A DNA stretch of 63,366 bases from positions 1-63,366 of the forward strand of contig DASSBN010000079.1 of assembly GCA_035698665.1 (NCBI GenBank), given 5' to 3'. Source of the stretch: DATEOR01 sp035698665. GTDB taxonomy: Bacteria; Actinomycetota; Thermoleophilia; Gaiellales; Gaiellaceae. Shown one piece after another: positions 40,873 to 49,559 of the stretch. Below the pieces are notes generated by a model. The model searched no databases and had not been told where the DNA came from. It was given only the letters and a program-made list of their open reading frames with translations. Position 1 is the first letter of the stretch; each line of letters starts with the position of its first letter. The position numbers were made by a program, and so were the translations under genes.

Positions 40873-41582
40873 ACGATCGCCGGCCGCCGGAATCGACGCT
40901 CTTCCCCGCCGAGCTGCACCCGCGCCTCGAAGCGCTGAGCCGCCTGGAGCTGCCGCTCCTCGTACTCGTCGGCGGTGCCACGGGAACCGGGAAGTCGACC
41001 GTGGCGACCGAGGTCGCCCATCGTCTCGGCATCACGCGCGTCACGTCCACGGACGTCGTCCGCCAGACGATGCGAGCATTCTTCTCCGCCGAGTTCATGC
41101 CGTCGATCCATTACTCGAGCTTCGAGGCGGGCAAGGCGGTGTCGAGGGTGGAGGGCGACAAGCGCGATCCGAACCTAACCGGCTTCCTCGACCAGACGCG
41201 CAACGTGCTCGTCGGCGTCCACGCGGTGCTCTCGCGCGCGCTCGAGGAGGGCTATTCGCTGGCGCTCGAGGGCGTGCACATCGTCCCCGGGATGGTTCGC
41301 CCGCCGGAGGGGGCGCTCGTCTGCCAGGTGCTGCTCGCGATCGAGGACGAGGAGCACCACGAGAGCCACTTCTGGACCCGCGACGTCGCGTCCGAGGGTC
41401 TCCGGCCCTTCGAGAAGTACCTCCGCGCGCTGCCCGACATTCGCAGGATTCAGGACTACCTCGTCAAGGAGGCGGCGAAGGCCGGCGTGCCGGTGATCGA
41501 GAACTCGCGGGTCGAGGAGACCGTGGACAGGGTGATCGACCTCGTGCTGGATCAGATCGAGCGCGAGCTCGAGCTCGCGTGA
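40869..41582 (+). CDS. 2-phosphoglycerate kinase
   Basis: Protein of 237 residues of the P-loop kinase 2-phosphoglycerate kinase family: Walker A VGGATGTGKSTVATEVA (about 34-50), TSTDVVRQTMRAFFS, HYSSFEAG and LALEGVHIVPGM. It phosphorylates 2-phosphoglycerate to 2,3-diphosphoglycerate, the substrate of the upstream synthetase. Shorter than the archaeal enzyme (about 300 residues), lacking an N-terminal ATP-cone region. GTGA overlaps on both sides. Confidence 0.87.
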   Translation: MNDRRPPESTLFPAELHPRLEALSRLELPLLVLVGGATGTGKSTVATEVAHRLGITRVTSTDVVRQTMRAFFSAEFMPSIHYSSFEAGKAVSRVEGDKRDPNLTGFLDQTRNVLVGVHAVLSRALEEGYSLALEGVHIVPGMVRPPEGALVCQVLLAIEDEEHHESHFWTRDVASEGLRPFEKYLRALPDIRRIQDYLVKEAAKAGVPVIENSRVEETVDRVIDLVLDQIERELELA

Positions 41583-42553
41583 ACGCGACCGCGACGCGCT
41601 GCGGCTGCGAGGCGTTCGCGGCCGTGACCGAGGCCGCTGCGCTCGCCAGCGGGCGCTGGCTGGGGCGCGGTGACGTCGAGGGCGCAGAACGGGCGGCCTC
41701 CTCGGCCATGCGCGACGGCCTGGACGAGCTCGCGATCGACGGACGCATCGTCGTCGGGAGCGAGGACCCCGAGGACGCGCTTTGCATCGGGACCCGGGTG
41801 GGGCGGGGAGGCATGGAGGTCGACCTCGCCGTCGATCCGCTCGAGGGCCGGAGCGTCGTCGCGCGGGGGGATTACGGCGCGATGGCGATGATCGCCGTCG
41901 GGGACAAAGGCAGCTTTCCGAGCCTGCCGCAGATGTACATGCGCAAGATGGCGGTCGGCCCCGTGGCGCGGGGGAAGATCGATCTCCTCCTGCCCGTAGG
42001 CGAGAACGTGCGCGCGATCGCCGATGCGTTCGGCCGGAACACGAACGACATCACGACCATCGTCCTCGACCGCCCGAGGCATCACGACCTCGTCGAGGAG
42101 ATCCGGGCCTCGGGAGCACGCATCAAGCTCATCCAGGACGGCGACGTCACCGCCTCCATCACCGCGGCGATCCGCGGCACGAACGACCACCTCGCGATCG
42201 GCATCGGCGGCTCGCGGCAGGCACTCCTCTCGGCGGCAGCGCTCCGCTGTCTCGGCGGCGAGCTGCAGGCGCAGCTCTGGCCGACGACGCGCGGAGAGAT
42301 CGACGCCGCCGGCGAGCACGGCGTCGACGACGTGAACAAGGTCTTCGAGACGGAGGAGCTCGCACCGGGCGAGGTGATCGTCGCCGCGACGGGCGTGACG
42401 AACGGCGATCTTCTGCGCGGCGTCCGCTTCCTGGCCGACAGCGCACGCACGCACTCGCTCGTCATGTGCACCCGCCACAACTGGGTGCGCTTCGTGGATG
42501 GGATCCATTTCTTCGCGCGCGAGCGCCGCGAAGAGGTTCGCCTGCTCGGCTAG
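41579..42553 (+). CDS. glpX: Class II fructose-1,6-bisphosphatase
   Basis: Gluconeogenic phosphatase of 324 residues. Family marks: EAAALASGRWLGRGD, the metal-binding DLAVDPLEGRSVVARGDYGAMAMIAVG (about 79-105), KIDLLLPVGENV, IQDGDVTASI and GIGGSRQALLSAAALRCLGG, then TGVTNGDLLRGVRF. It hydrolyses fructose-1,6-bisphosphate. Last gene of the cyclic-diphosphoglycerate operon (GTGA overlap), which links making that solute to carbon flow through 2-phosphoglycerate and hexose phosphates. Confidence 0.92.
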   Translation: MNATATRCGCEAFAAVTEAAALASGRWLGRGDVEGAERAASSAMRDGLDELAIDGRIVVGSEDPEDALCIGTRVGRGGMEVDLAVDPLEGRSVVARGDYGAMAMIAVGDKGSFPSLPQMYMRKMAVGPVARGKIDLLLPVGENVRAIADAFGRNTNDITTIVLDRPRHHDLVEEIRASGARIKLIQDGDVTASITAAIRGTNDHLAIGIGGSRQALLSAAALRCLGGELQAQLWPTTRGEIDAAGEHGVDDVNKVFETEELAPGEVIVAATGVTNGDLLRGVRFLADSARTHSLVMCTRHNWVRFVDGIHFFARERREEVRLLG

Positions 42554-43306
42554 CTAAACGAGCTCCAGGAAGCGTTCCGAGTGGATGACGCGGGCGGCCT
42601 CCTCGCGCGAGTGGATGCCGAGGCGGCGGTAGGCGTTCTTCACGTGGGTGCGCACAGTGTGCGGGGAGATGACGAAGACATCGGCGATCTCGCTCGCCGA
42701 GAGTCCCTCGCTGTAGAGGGCCAGGATCGCCAGCTCCCGCGGTCGCAGCAGCTTCGTCACTCGGGCGGGCGGCTCGACCGGCACGAGCAGGCTCTCGCGC
42801 GCCGCCCGCTGGGCCAGTTCTTCGAGTGTCGCCGTGCGACGGTCCGCGCCGGCGAGCCTCCCGCCGAGCTCGGCCGCACAGGAGGTCAGGCGCGCGCGCT
42901 GCTCCTGCGTCGGGCGGCGCTCCGTTCGACTGCCGACTGTGATCGTCCCGAGCGGCTCCGCGCCGTCCTTCAGCCAGTCACCGTCGAGCCAGGTGAAGCC
43001 CAGGGCCCGGGCGAGGCTGTGCCCGCTCTTGAGCGCGAACAGAGCTCGCGCCTGGGCGATGCTCTGGACGTAGAAGTTCGGGTTGCGCCGCTCGCTCGCC
43101 GGGATTCCCTCGCTCGCGACGAGATGGAGCATGCCCTCGCCGTCGGAATCGCGGAGCCGGATGGCGACCGTCTCGACTCCGACCGCGACCGGAAGCTTTT
43201 GGGCCACGGCCTTCAGCCCTTCCATGAAGGAGTTGGGCGAGACTGCGTCGACGGCGGCGCCGAGCTCGGTCGCTGCCAGCCGTTCGGCTGCGATCGGCCC
43301 GCTCAT
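42554..43306 (-). CDS. LuxR-family regulator with GAF-like sensor domain
   Basis: Protein of 250 residues: an N-terminal GAF-like domain (about 10-150; VAVGVETVAIRLRDSDGEGMLHLVASEGIP) and a C-terminal LuxR HTH (LLRPRELAILALYSEGLSASEIADVFVISPHTVRTHVKNAYRRLG). It has no receiver domain and no kinase beside it, so it may bind a ligand directly. Convergent with glpX. The ATG at 43306 is preceded by an inverted repeat GGTAT-TCG-ATACC at 43309-43321, a candidate autoregulatory site. Confidence 0.83.
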   Translation of the reverse strand: MSGPIAAERLAATELGAAVDAVSPNSFMEGLKAVAQKLPVAVGVETVAIRLRDSDGEGMLHLVASEGIPASERRNPNFYVQSIAQARALFALKSGHSLARALGFTWLDGDWLKDGAEPLGTITVGSRTERRPTQEQRARLTSCAAELGGRLAGADRRTATLEELAQRAARESLLVPVEPPARVTKLLRPRELAILALYSEGLSASEIADVFVISPHTVRTHVKNAYRRLGIHSREEAARVIHSERFLELV

Positions 43307-43308
43307 GT

Positions 43309-43321
43309 GGTATTCGATACC
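43309..43321. promoter_or_regulatory. Inverted repeat GGTATTCGATACC, candidate operator
   Basis: 5-bp arms around a TCG centre, ending 2 nt before the LuxR-family start codon. Position suits autorepression; also near the divergent gene at 43403. Confidence 0.4.
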
Positions 43322-43389
43322 CCCTCCAAAACGGCTTGAAACAAAGGAAAATGGTACTCCCTCCCCGGGCCCGGCGCACGCCGGGCCGC

Positions 43390-43395
43390 TACACT
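43390..43395 (+). promoter_or_regulatory. -10 box TACACT, leaderless promoter
   Basis: TACACT-GGGTCCC-ATG (43403), exact N7 spacing. A CCCGGCGCACGCCGGG stem lies just upstream (43369-43384). Confidence 0.6.
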
Positions 43396-43402
43396 GGGTC
43401 CC

Positions 43403-43702
43403 ATGCCGACTCGTGAGGACGTGATCGAGGCGCTGCGGGTCGTCGAGGACCCGGAGCTCGGCATGGACATCGTCGAGCTCGGACTCCTCTACGACGTCGA
43501 CGTCGAGGGCTCGAACGTGCACGTGACGTACTCGCTCACGTCGATGGGCTGCCCGGTCGGCCCGATGATCGAGCAGCAGATCACCGAGACCGTGGCCGAG
43601 ATGCCCGGCGTCGAGGGCGTCGAATCCGAGCTGACCTGGGATCCTCCGTGGACGCCGGAGCGGATGTCCGACGACGCCAAGTTCATTCTCGGCTTCGGCT
43701 AG
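43403..43702 (+). CDS. MIP18/SufT-like metal-sulfur cluster assembly factor
   Basis: Protein of 99 residues with the DUF59/MIP18 fold: VIEALRVVEDPELGMDIVELGLLYDV, YSLTSMGCPVGPMIEQQI with the conserved reactive Cys (about residue 50), and WDPPWTPERMSDDAKFILGF. SufT/PaaD-type proteins help mature Fe-S proteins. No suf genes are adjacent. Predicted leaderless mRNA from TACACT. Confidence 0.87.
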   Translation: MPTREDVIEALRVVEDPELGMDIVELGLLYDVDVEGSNVHVTYSLTSMGCPVGPMIEQQITETVAEMPGVEGVESELTWDPPWTPERMSDDAKFILGFG

Positions 43703-44686
43703 CTAGTCGCCGATCTTCAGGACGACCTTCCCGAACTGCTTGCCGCTCTCGAGGTGCTCGTGGGCCGCGGCTGCCTCGCTCAGCGGAAAGACGCGATCCA
43801 CGATCGGCTTCGCCGCTCCGCGCGCGACGAGGTCGTAGGCGCCGGCGAAGTCGGCCCGCGTCCCCATCGTCGAGCCGAGAATGGCGAGCTGCTTCCACCA
43901 GATCCGATGGAGCTGCGCCGGCGGATTGGGCCCGCTCGTCGCTCCGCAGACGACGATGCGTCCCTCGGTGGCGGCCGCCTGCAAGGAGGTCTTCCAGGTC
44001 GCCTCGCCGACGTGCTCGACGACGACGTCCGCGCCGTGGCCGTCGGTGGCCTCCTTCACCGCCGCGGCAACGTCGCCGGTCTCGTGGTTCACGACCGCGT
44101 CGGCGCCGAACTCCTGCGCCCGCTCGAGCTTCTCGTCGCTCGACGACGTCGCGATCACCCGCCCGCCGAGAGCCTTCGTCAGCACGAGCGCAGCGGAGGC
44201 GACACCGCCGCCGGCGCCCCAGACGAGCACCCACTCGCCCTCCGCGAGCCCCGCGCGGGTGACGAGCATCCGGTAGGCGGTCTCGAAGACGAGGGGGAAG
44301 GCCGCAGCCTCCTCGAAGGAGAGGCCGTTCGGAAGGGGGTGGACGTACTCCGCGGGAACCGCGATGAGCTCGGCATGCGTCCCGTCGGAGTGCTCGCCGA
44401 TGATGTGCGCGCCGTCGTCGAGCCCGGGGTTGATGACGACCTCGTCGCCGGCAGCGAAGCCCTCCGTGCCCTCGCCGCAGTCCTCCACGATCCCGGCACC
44501 GTCGGCCCCGAGGATCCGTGGCTTCGGCGCAGAGGGAAGGCCTTGCCGCGTCCAGATGTCCAGATGGTTCAGGGAGGCTGCGCGCAGCCGGATGAGAATC
44601 TCGCCCGGCCCCGCGACGGGATCCTCCGCGTTTTCGTAGCGGAGAACCTCGGGACCGCCGTCCTCGTGGATTCGCACGGCTTTCAC
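43703..44686 (-). CDS. Zinc-type alcohol dehydrogenase/quinone oxidoreductase family protein
   Basis: Protein of 327 residues of the MDR superfamily: an N-terminal GroES-like domain (about 1-130; SLNHLDIWTRQG, ILGADGAGIVEDCGEGTEGF) and a nucleotide-binding domain with VLVWGAGGGVASAAL. The structural-zinc cysteines and the catalytic Cys-His pair of true alcohol dehydrogenases are not obvious, which favours the NADPH:quinone reductase-like group. The GTG at 44686 follows TAGGAT by exactly 7 nt (leaderless). Divergent from queG. Confidence 0.87.
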   Translation of the reverse strand: MKAVRIHEDGGPEVLRYENAEDPVAGPGEILIRLRAASLNHLDIWTRQGLPSAPKPRILGADGAGIVEDCGEGTEGFAAGDEVVINPGLDDGAHIIGEHSDGTHAELIAVPAEYVHPLPNGLSFEEAAAFPLVFETAYRMLVTRAGLAEGEWVLVWGAGGGVASAALVLTKALGGRVIATSSSDEKLERAQEFGADAVVNHETGDVAAAVKEATDGHGADVVVEHVGEATWKTSLQAAATEGRIVVCGATSGPNPPAQLHRIWWKQLAILGSTMGTRADFAGAYDLVARGAAKPIVDRVFPLSEAAAAHEHLESGKQFGKVVLKIGD

Positions 44687-44693
44687 GCGCGGG

Positions 44694-44699
44694 ATCCTA
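44694..44699 (-). promoter_or_regulatory. -10 box TAGGAT, leaderless promoter
   Basis: TAGGAT-CCCGCGC-GTG on the minus strand; the 18 bp 44683-44700 are identical to 31082-31099. Confidence 0.62.
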
Positions 44700-44728
44700 A
44701 CGGCCGCGCACTGGTACCTTCCGCTCGT

Positions 44729-45721
44729 ATGCAGCAGGCGGAGCTCAGTCGCCTGGCCGCGCAGATCGGTCTCGACGCCGTGGGGGCGGCGCCCGCAGAG
44801 CCCTACGAAGAGACCGAGCGCCATATCCGCGAGCGGCGGGCCCGCGGCCTCTTCGCACGCATGCGCTTCACGATGGCCCAGCCCGAGGTCAGCTGCCATC
44901 CCGAGACGCTGCTTCCCGGCGCGCGCTCTGTGGTGTCCGCGGCGCTCTCGTATTACGCGCCCGGCCCGGAGCCGAGGCCCGGCGAGGGCAGGCTTCCGCG
45001 CTACACGTGGAGCGACCGCTACGCGGAGCTCCGTTCGAAGCTCGAACGGTTGGGCGAGGAGCTGGGCGGCGACTACCTCGTGCTCGTGGACGAGAACCAG
45101 CACGTCGACCGCGAGGGCGCGGCGCGCGCAGGGGTGGGGTTCTACGGCAAGAACACCCTGCTCATCACACGCCGGCACGGATCCTGGGTCGTTCTCGGGA
45201 CGATCGTCACCACCGCCGAGATCGAGCGCAGCGCGCCTCTCGACCTCGACTGCGGCTCGTGCACACGCTGCATCGACGCCTGCCCGACGGGCGCGCTCGA
45301 CGATCCCGGCGTGCTCGACTCGACGCGCTGTCTCTCGTACTGGAGCCAGGCGCCCGGCCCGGTGCCCGCGGACTACCGCGCGGAGATGGGCTCCTACGTC
45401 TACGGCTGCGACATCTGCCAGGACGTGTGCCCGTGGAACCGCGGCACGGAGAAGCGCCGGGCGGGCACGAGCCTTCCGGAGGGCGCCGAGCCGGTCGTGT
45501 CCCTCGTCGACTGGCTCGAAGCCGGCGAAGACGACCTCCGGACCCGCTACGACCGCCTCTACTTTCCGCGCAACGACCCGCGCTACCTACGCCGCAATGC
45601 GCTCATCGCGGCCGGAAACTCGGGCGAGGCGTCCCTCGCTACGGCCGTGGAGCGCTGGAGCGAGAGCGACGACGACCTCCTGCGGGAGCACGCCGAGTGG
45701 GCATTGGAGCGCCTGCGGTGA
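44729..45721 (+). CDS. queG: Epoxyqueuosine reductase
   Basis: Protein of 330 residues that reduces epoxyqueuosine to queuosine in tRNA, using cobalamin and two [4Fe-4S] clusters. N-terminal corrin-binding part (AAQIGLDAVGAAPAEPY), conserved VDREGAARAGVGFYGKNTLLIT, ferredoxin motifs CGSCTRCIDACPTGAL (about 174-189) and YGCDICQDVCPWN (about 225-237), and a C-terminal HEAT-like tail (LRRNALIAAGNSG). QueA and Tgt are encoded at 59.6-61.8 kb. TACCTT lies 8 nt before the ATG. Overlaps the next kinase gene by 4 nt. Confidence 0.93.
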   Translation: MQQAELSRLAAQIGLDAVGAAPAEPYEETERHIRERRARGLFARMRFTMAQPEVSCHPETLLPGARSVVSAALSYYAPGPEPRPGEGRLPRYTWSDRYAELRSKLERLGEELGGDYLVLVDENQHVDREGAARAGVGFYGKNTLLITRRHGSWVVLGTIVTTAEIERSAPLDLDCGSCTRCIDACPTGALDDPGVLDSTRCLSYWSQAPGPVPADYRAEMGSYVYGCDICQDVCPWNRGTEKRRAGTSLPEGAEPVVSLVDWLEAGEDDLRTRYDRLYFPRNDPRYLRRNALIAAGNSGEASLATAVERWSESDDDLLREHAEWALERLR

Positions 45722-47517
45722 CGCGCGAGCTGGAGCGCCGGCGCCAGATCGAGCTCTGGATCTGCTGGGTGCGGCTCCTCGCCGTGCCGTTCGCGGTCGT
45801 CGAGGTCGGGCTTCTGACCGACGGCTATCCACCGGGCTACGAGCGCTGGGCGTGGCTCGCGACAGGAGCGCTCGCCGTCGGGGCCGGCGTCATCTGGCTG
45901 CTCGCGCGACGGGAGCTCGGCGCACGCGCACAGAGGGTGCTCGCGTACTCCGCCCTCGCGTTCGACGTCGCGATCGTCGGGGCCTTCGTCGTCATCTTCT
46001 ACGCCTGGGAGCCGAACACGCCGATCCGGCAGGCTCTCTTCCTGCCCGTGGCCGAGGGCGCAGTGCGGTTCGGCATCGCCGGAGGCGTCATCGTGCCGCT
46101 CCTGCTTGCGCCATTCCTCGCCTGGGGAGAGGTCCTGCGCGCCGATCGCTTCGACCGGGACTTCGATCTCGACGCAGTCACCTTCCCGCTCGGCCTCGAG
46201 ATCCTCATGGGCCTCCTCGTCGGCTGGCTGGCCGCGCGCCTGCGCCGCGAGGCGCGCGTCGCCGACGAGCGCGCCGCCGAGGCGGAGGAGCTGCGCGACC
46301 AGCTGGGCCGACGAGCCGACCAGCTCGAAGCGGTGAACCGCGTTTCCCGCGCGCTCGCGTCCTCGCTCGAGCAGGACGAGGCCTTCGACCGCTTCCTCCG
46401 AGAGCTCGGCGGGGTCTTCGAGTTCGAGCGGCTCGCCATCGTGCTCGTCGAGGGTGACGACGCGGTCGTGATGGCGAACGCGGGTGCCGATGCCGAGAGC
46501 CTGTATCCACGGGGTACCGCCCGGCCGGTCGCGGGCTCGGTGCTCGAGGACGTCGCGCGCGACTTCCAGACAATCGTTCGCGGCGACATGGATACCAACC
46601 CGCGCTATCCGGAGGAGCGGGAGCTTGCCCGTGTCGGGCTGCGATCGAGGGTCGTCGCGCCGCTGGCGCCCGGGCAGCAGTTCCTCGGGATGCTCTCGGT
46701 CTCCCGCTCGGAGGCGAATGCCTTCTCGGACGAGGAGGCGGGCCTGATCACCATGCTCGCGCGGCAAGTCGGTTTCGCGGTGCAGAACATGCGCGCATAT
46801 GCAGCCGAGCGCAATGCGGCGGAGGAGCTCCGCCGGCTCTCGGCTCTGCGCGCGGACTTCGTCTCGCTCGTCTCGCACGAGCTGCGCGCCCCGATGGCTT
46901 CCGTCATCGGCTGCGCCATCACCCTCCGCCAGCGCTGGCGCGAGCTCGCGCCCGACCAGCGCGAATCCTTCCTCGCCCTCATCGAACAGGAGACCGGTCG
47001 CCTTTCGACGCTGATCGGCGACGTGCTCGACACGTCGCGGATCGAGGCGGGCACGTTCACGTACGTCTTCGCGGATGTCGACCTGGCCGAGCTCGTCCGC
47101 GAGACGGCCTCGATGGTCGAGCTCGGACACGACGAGGTGAAGGTGGTGACGCAGGTGCGCGACCCTTTGCCGGCCGTTCGGGGAGACAGGGAGCGCCTCC
47201 GCCAACTCCTGCTCAATCTCGTCACGAACGCGGCCAAGTACACCGTGGCCGGCGACGAGATCGAGGTGCGGGCCGGGGCGGACGACGGACAGGTGCTCGT
47301 CACGGTGATCGACCACGGGCCCGGCATTCCGGCCGACCAGCACCGTCTCATCTTCGAGAAGTTCGGGCGCGTGAACACCGGCGGGCGCTCGAAGCCGGGC
47401 GCGGGGCTCGGCCTCTTCATCGCGCGCTCGATCGCCGAGGCGCACGGAGGCTCGCTCGACGTTCAGTCCGAGACTGGCGCCGGCACCGCGTTCACGTTCC
47501 GCGTGCCCGTCGCGTAG
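45718..47517 (+). CDS. Membrane sensor histidine kinase with GAF domain
   Basis: Protein of 599 residues: about six helices (about 12-180), a linker coiled coil (about 180-210), a GAF domain (about 213-360), HisKA with phospho-accepting His near 387 (FVSLVSHELRAPMASVIG), and HATPase with LLNLVTNAAKYT, IDHGPGIP and GAGLGLFIARS. The GTG overlaps the queG stop (GTGA). No response regulator is adjacent, so it is an orphan kinase. Ligand unknown. Confidence 0.88.
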   Translation: MTRELERRRQIELWICWVRLLAVPFAVVEVGLLTDGYPPGYERWAWLATGALAVGAGVIWLLARRELGARAQRVLAYSALAFDVAIVGAFVVIFYAWEPNTPIRQALFLPVAEGAVRFGIAGGVIVPLLLAPFLAWGEVLRADRFDRDFDLDAVTFPLGLEILMGLLVGWLAARLRREARVADERAAEAEELRDQLGRRADQLEAVNRVSRALASSLEQDEAFDRFLRELGGVFEFERLAIVLVEGDDAVVMANAGADAESLYPRGTARPVAGSVLEDVARDFQTIVRGDMDTNPRYPEERELARVGLRSRVVAPLAPGQQFLGMLSVSRSEANAFSDEEAGLITMLARQVGFAVQNMRAYAAERNAAEELRRLSALRADFVSLVSHELRAPMASVIGCAITLRQRWRELAPDQRESFLALIEQETGRLSTLIGDVLDTSRIEAGTFTYVFADVDLAELVRETASMVELGHDEVKVVTQVRDPLPAVRGDRERLRQLLLNLVTNAAKYTVAGDEIEVRAGADDGQVLVTVIDHGPGIPADQHRLIFEKFGRVNTGGRSKPGAGLGLFIARSIAEAHGGSLDVQSETGAGTAFTFRVPVA

Positions 47518-47530
47518 CTGCCGGGCGTCG

Positions 47531-49540
47531 CTAGCGCGCTTTCGCGGCCGGCCGGCGGACGAGCGCCTTCTTGAGCTTCTTGGCGCGGGACAGGATCTCG
47601 CCTCGGACCGAGGCCGGCTCGATCACCTCGGCCTCGCCCCGGTGGGAGAGGATCTCGCCGACGATCCACTCCATGCTCCCGAAGCGCAGGTCCTCGAGGG
47701 CGTAGCCCTTCGCCAGAGGCAGCGCGCCGCGCTCGACGCGCCAGCGCCCCAGCGCGGGGGAGTAGAGGACACGCGCCGTGCTCGCGTCGGAGAGCTTCTT
47801 CGGGACGAGCTCGGGGCGAGGCTCGAACGTCTCGTCGAGCAGGTCGGCGCGCTTCATCCGATCGAGGCGGAAGCTCCGTTGCGCGTCCTTCGTGCGGTCC
47901 CAGCTGTGGACGTACCACCAGGGAAGCTCGCGCTCGAGCGCATGCGGCTCGATCACCCGGACGCTGGTCTCCTCGCCGACCGCGGTGTACTCGATCTCGA
48001 CGAGCCGGTGCTCGGCGCTCGCGCGGGAGAGCGTTGCGATGAGCTGCTCCTCCGCGGTGACGGCCTGGCGCTCGGGCCCCTCGTCGACGTCGAACTCGCC
48101 GAAGGTCTCCTCGAGCTTGCGGCGCACGCGTTCGAGAGGCGTATGCGCCTCGGCGGCGATCATCGGGCCGACGAACTCGAGCGCAAGGCGGATCGCCCGC
48201 GCCTCCAGTGGAGTGAGCCTCGGAGGCCGGCGGAAGGTGTCGCCGAAGAGCTCCTTCTCGACGTACACCTCGTCGTCCTCGAGGGCGGCGTAGACGGCGT
48301 AGCAGCCGCCGCCGAAGTTGACGAGGTTGAGCAGCTGGAGATGGTCGTCGAGCTGGTCGGACGGAATCTTGAAGCGCTCGACGATCTCCTCCGCCGGGAT
48401 GCGCGCCGAGGTCTCGCTGCCGCAGCTGGCCAGAAGGAACGCGAGCAGCGCCTGGAGCACGCCGAAGCGCTCCGGCGCCACCGGGCCGGCAGGGCGCTCG
48501 AGCGGCTCGGCCTCCTGGCGCGTCGCCGCGGCTCGAGGAGGCTTGGACGGCTCGCCCTCGTGCGCCTCGACGACCTTGTCGAGCCCCTCGTCGACGAGCT
48601 CGACGAGCTCCGGAGGATCGAGCGGCCGGGCCCGCCCTTCCTGGCGGAGCACCCAGCCCGCGAGGTAACCGAGCTCGGCGTAGCCCGTGGTGAAGATCCC
48701 GTCCTCGACGCTCCCGCGCTCGATCATGCGCTCCACCCACCAGGCGGTGTCCGCGTCCAGCTCGATCTTCGCCTCGCCGACGATCTCTCCGAACTGCCAC
48801 TCGTGCTTGCCGCGGTACTCCGAGGGCTCGAAGTCCTCCGGCATGCGGAAGTCGCGCTCCCTCCGCGTGGCGAAGCGGATGTCGCCGCGGATGCGCGACA
48901 CGCGGAACGTGCGCATGGCGCCGCGGTCGTGGTCGTGGCCGATCACGTACCACGAGCCGCGCTCCGGCAGGAGGGCGTAGGGGTTGACCGTCCGCTCCGA
49001 CTCCTTGTCCCGGCCGATGGAGTAGTAGGGGAACTTGACGGTGCGCTGCTTCGAGATCGCGTTCTCGAGCTTCGTCAGGCGCCCCGACATCTCGGTCGAG
49101 TAGTCCGGGTCGCGCACCTCGATGCGCACGGCGGCCTCGGTCGGCTCCTCGTCGAAGCCGGGGCGGCCGAGCGCAAGGTTCTGCAGAGCAAGGCGTAAAG
49201 GCTCGGCGTAGGCGAACTGGCCCTCGAGCATGTAGAGAGCGGTCTGGAGCGCGGCGAGCTCGTCCTCCTCGAGCTTCAGCTCGGGCAGGAAGTAGTTCTC
49301 GGAGCGCAACGTGTAGAGCTCCTCGCCGGTGAACTCGTCGCGCTGCGAGTGGAGCGGGACGCCGAGGGCGATCAGCTCCGTGCGGTCCGAGTAGAAGCGG
49401 CGCGCGAAGGCCTCGTCGGACATCTCCGAATAGCCCTCGACGGTCGACTTGATGTCACGCGCGGTGAGCGGCCTCCGCTCGGCCATGAGGAAGGCGACGA
49501 GCGAGAGCTGCCGGATGAGCTTGTCGGTGTCGTGTGACAA
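47531..49540 (-). CDS. pafBC: Fused PafB-PafC WYL-domain transcriptional regulator
   Basis: Protein of 669 residues, twice the size of a single WYL regulator. It contains two HTH-WYL-WCX units (about 1-320 and 345-669). Unit 1 starts SHDTDKLIRQLSLVAFLM, the typical PafB start, with a WYL segment near GSWYVIGHDHDRGAMRTFRV. Unit 2 contains WWYVHSWDRTKDAQRSFRLDRM. PafBC heterodimers activate the SOS-independent DNA-damage response in mycobacteria, binding single-stranded DNA through the WYL domains. The TTG at 49540 is chosen from that conserved start. Divergent from dinB by 19 bp. Confidence 0.88.
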   Translation of the reverse strand: MSHDTDKLIRQLSLVAFLMAERRPLTARDIKSTVEGYSEMSDEAFARRFYSDRTELIALGVPLHSQRDEFTGEELYTLRSENYFLPELKLEEDELAALQTALYMLEGQFAYAEPLRLALQNLALGRPGFDEEPTEAAVRIEVRDPDYSTEMSGRLTKLENAISKQRTVKFPYYSIGRDKESERTVNPYALLPERGSWYVIGHDHDRGAMRTFRVSRIRGDIRFATRRERDFRMPEDFEPSEYRGKHEWQFGEIVGEAKIELDADTAWWVERMIERGSVEDGIFTTGYAELGYLAGWVLRQEGRARPLDPPELVELVDEGLDKVVEAHEGEPSKPPRAAATRQEAEPLERPAGPVAPERFGVLQALLAFLLASCGSETSARIPAEEIVERFKIPSDQLDDHLQLLNLVNFGGGCYAVYAALEDDEVYVEKELFGDTFRRPPRLTPLEARAIRLALEFVGPMIAAEAHTPLERVRRKLEETFGEFDVDEGPERQAVTAEEQLIATLSRASAEHRLVEIEYTAVGEETSVRVIEPHALERELPWWYVHSWDRTKDAQRSFRLDRMKRADLLDETFEPRPELVPKKLSDASTARVLYSPALGRWRVERGALPLAKGYALEDLRFGSMEWIVGEILSHRGEAEVIEPASVRGEILSRAKKLKKALVRRPAAKAR
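49521..49540. promoter_or_regulatory. Inverted repeat TTGTC-N10-GACAA near the pafBC/dinB divergent starts
   Basis: TTGTCGGTG (49521-49529) matches the TTGTC(A/G)GTG half of the described PafBC-dependent motif; GACAA at 49536-49540 is its inverse, and a third GACAA lies at 49562-49566. The first two lie within the pafBC 5' coding sequence, so part of the match reflects conserved codons. The distance to the -10 TATTCT is 17 nt rather than the described 8. Confidence 0.4.
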
Positions 49541-49546
49541 GGGACC

Positions 49547-49552
49547 TATTCT
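49547..49552 (+). promoter_or_regulatory. -10 box TATTCT, leaderless promoter of dinB
   Basis: TATTCT-TTCAGTC-GTG (49560), exact N7 spacing. Confidence 0.65.
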
Positions 49553-49559
49553 TTCAGTC

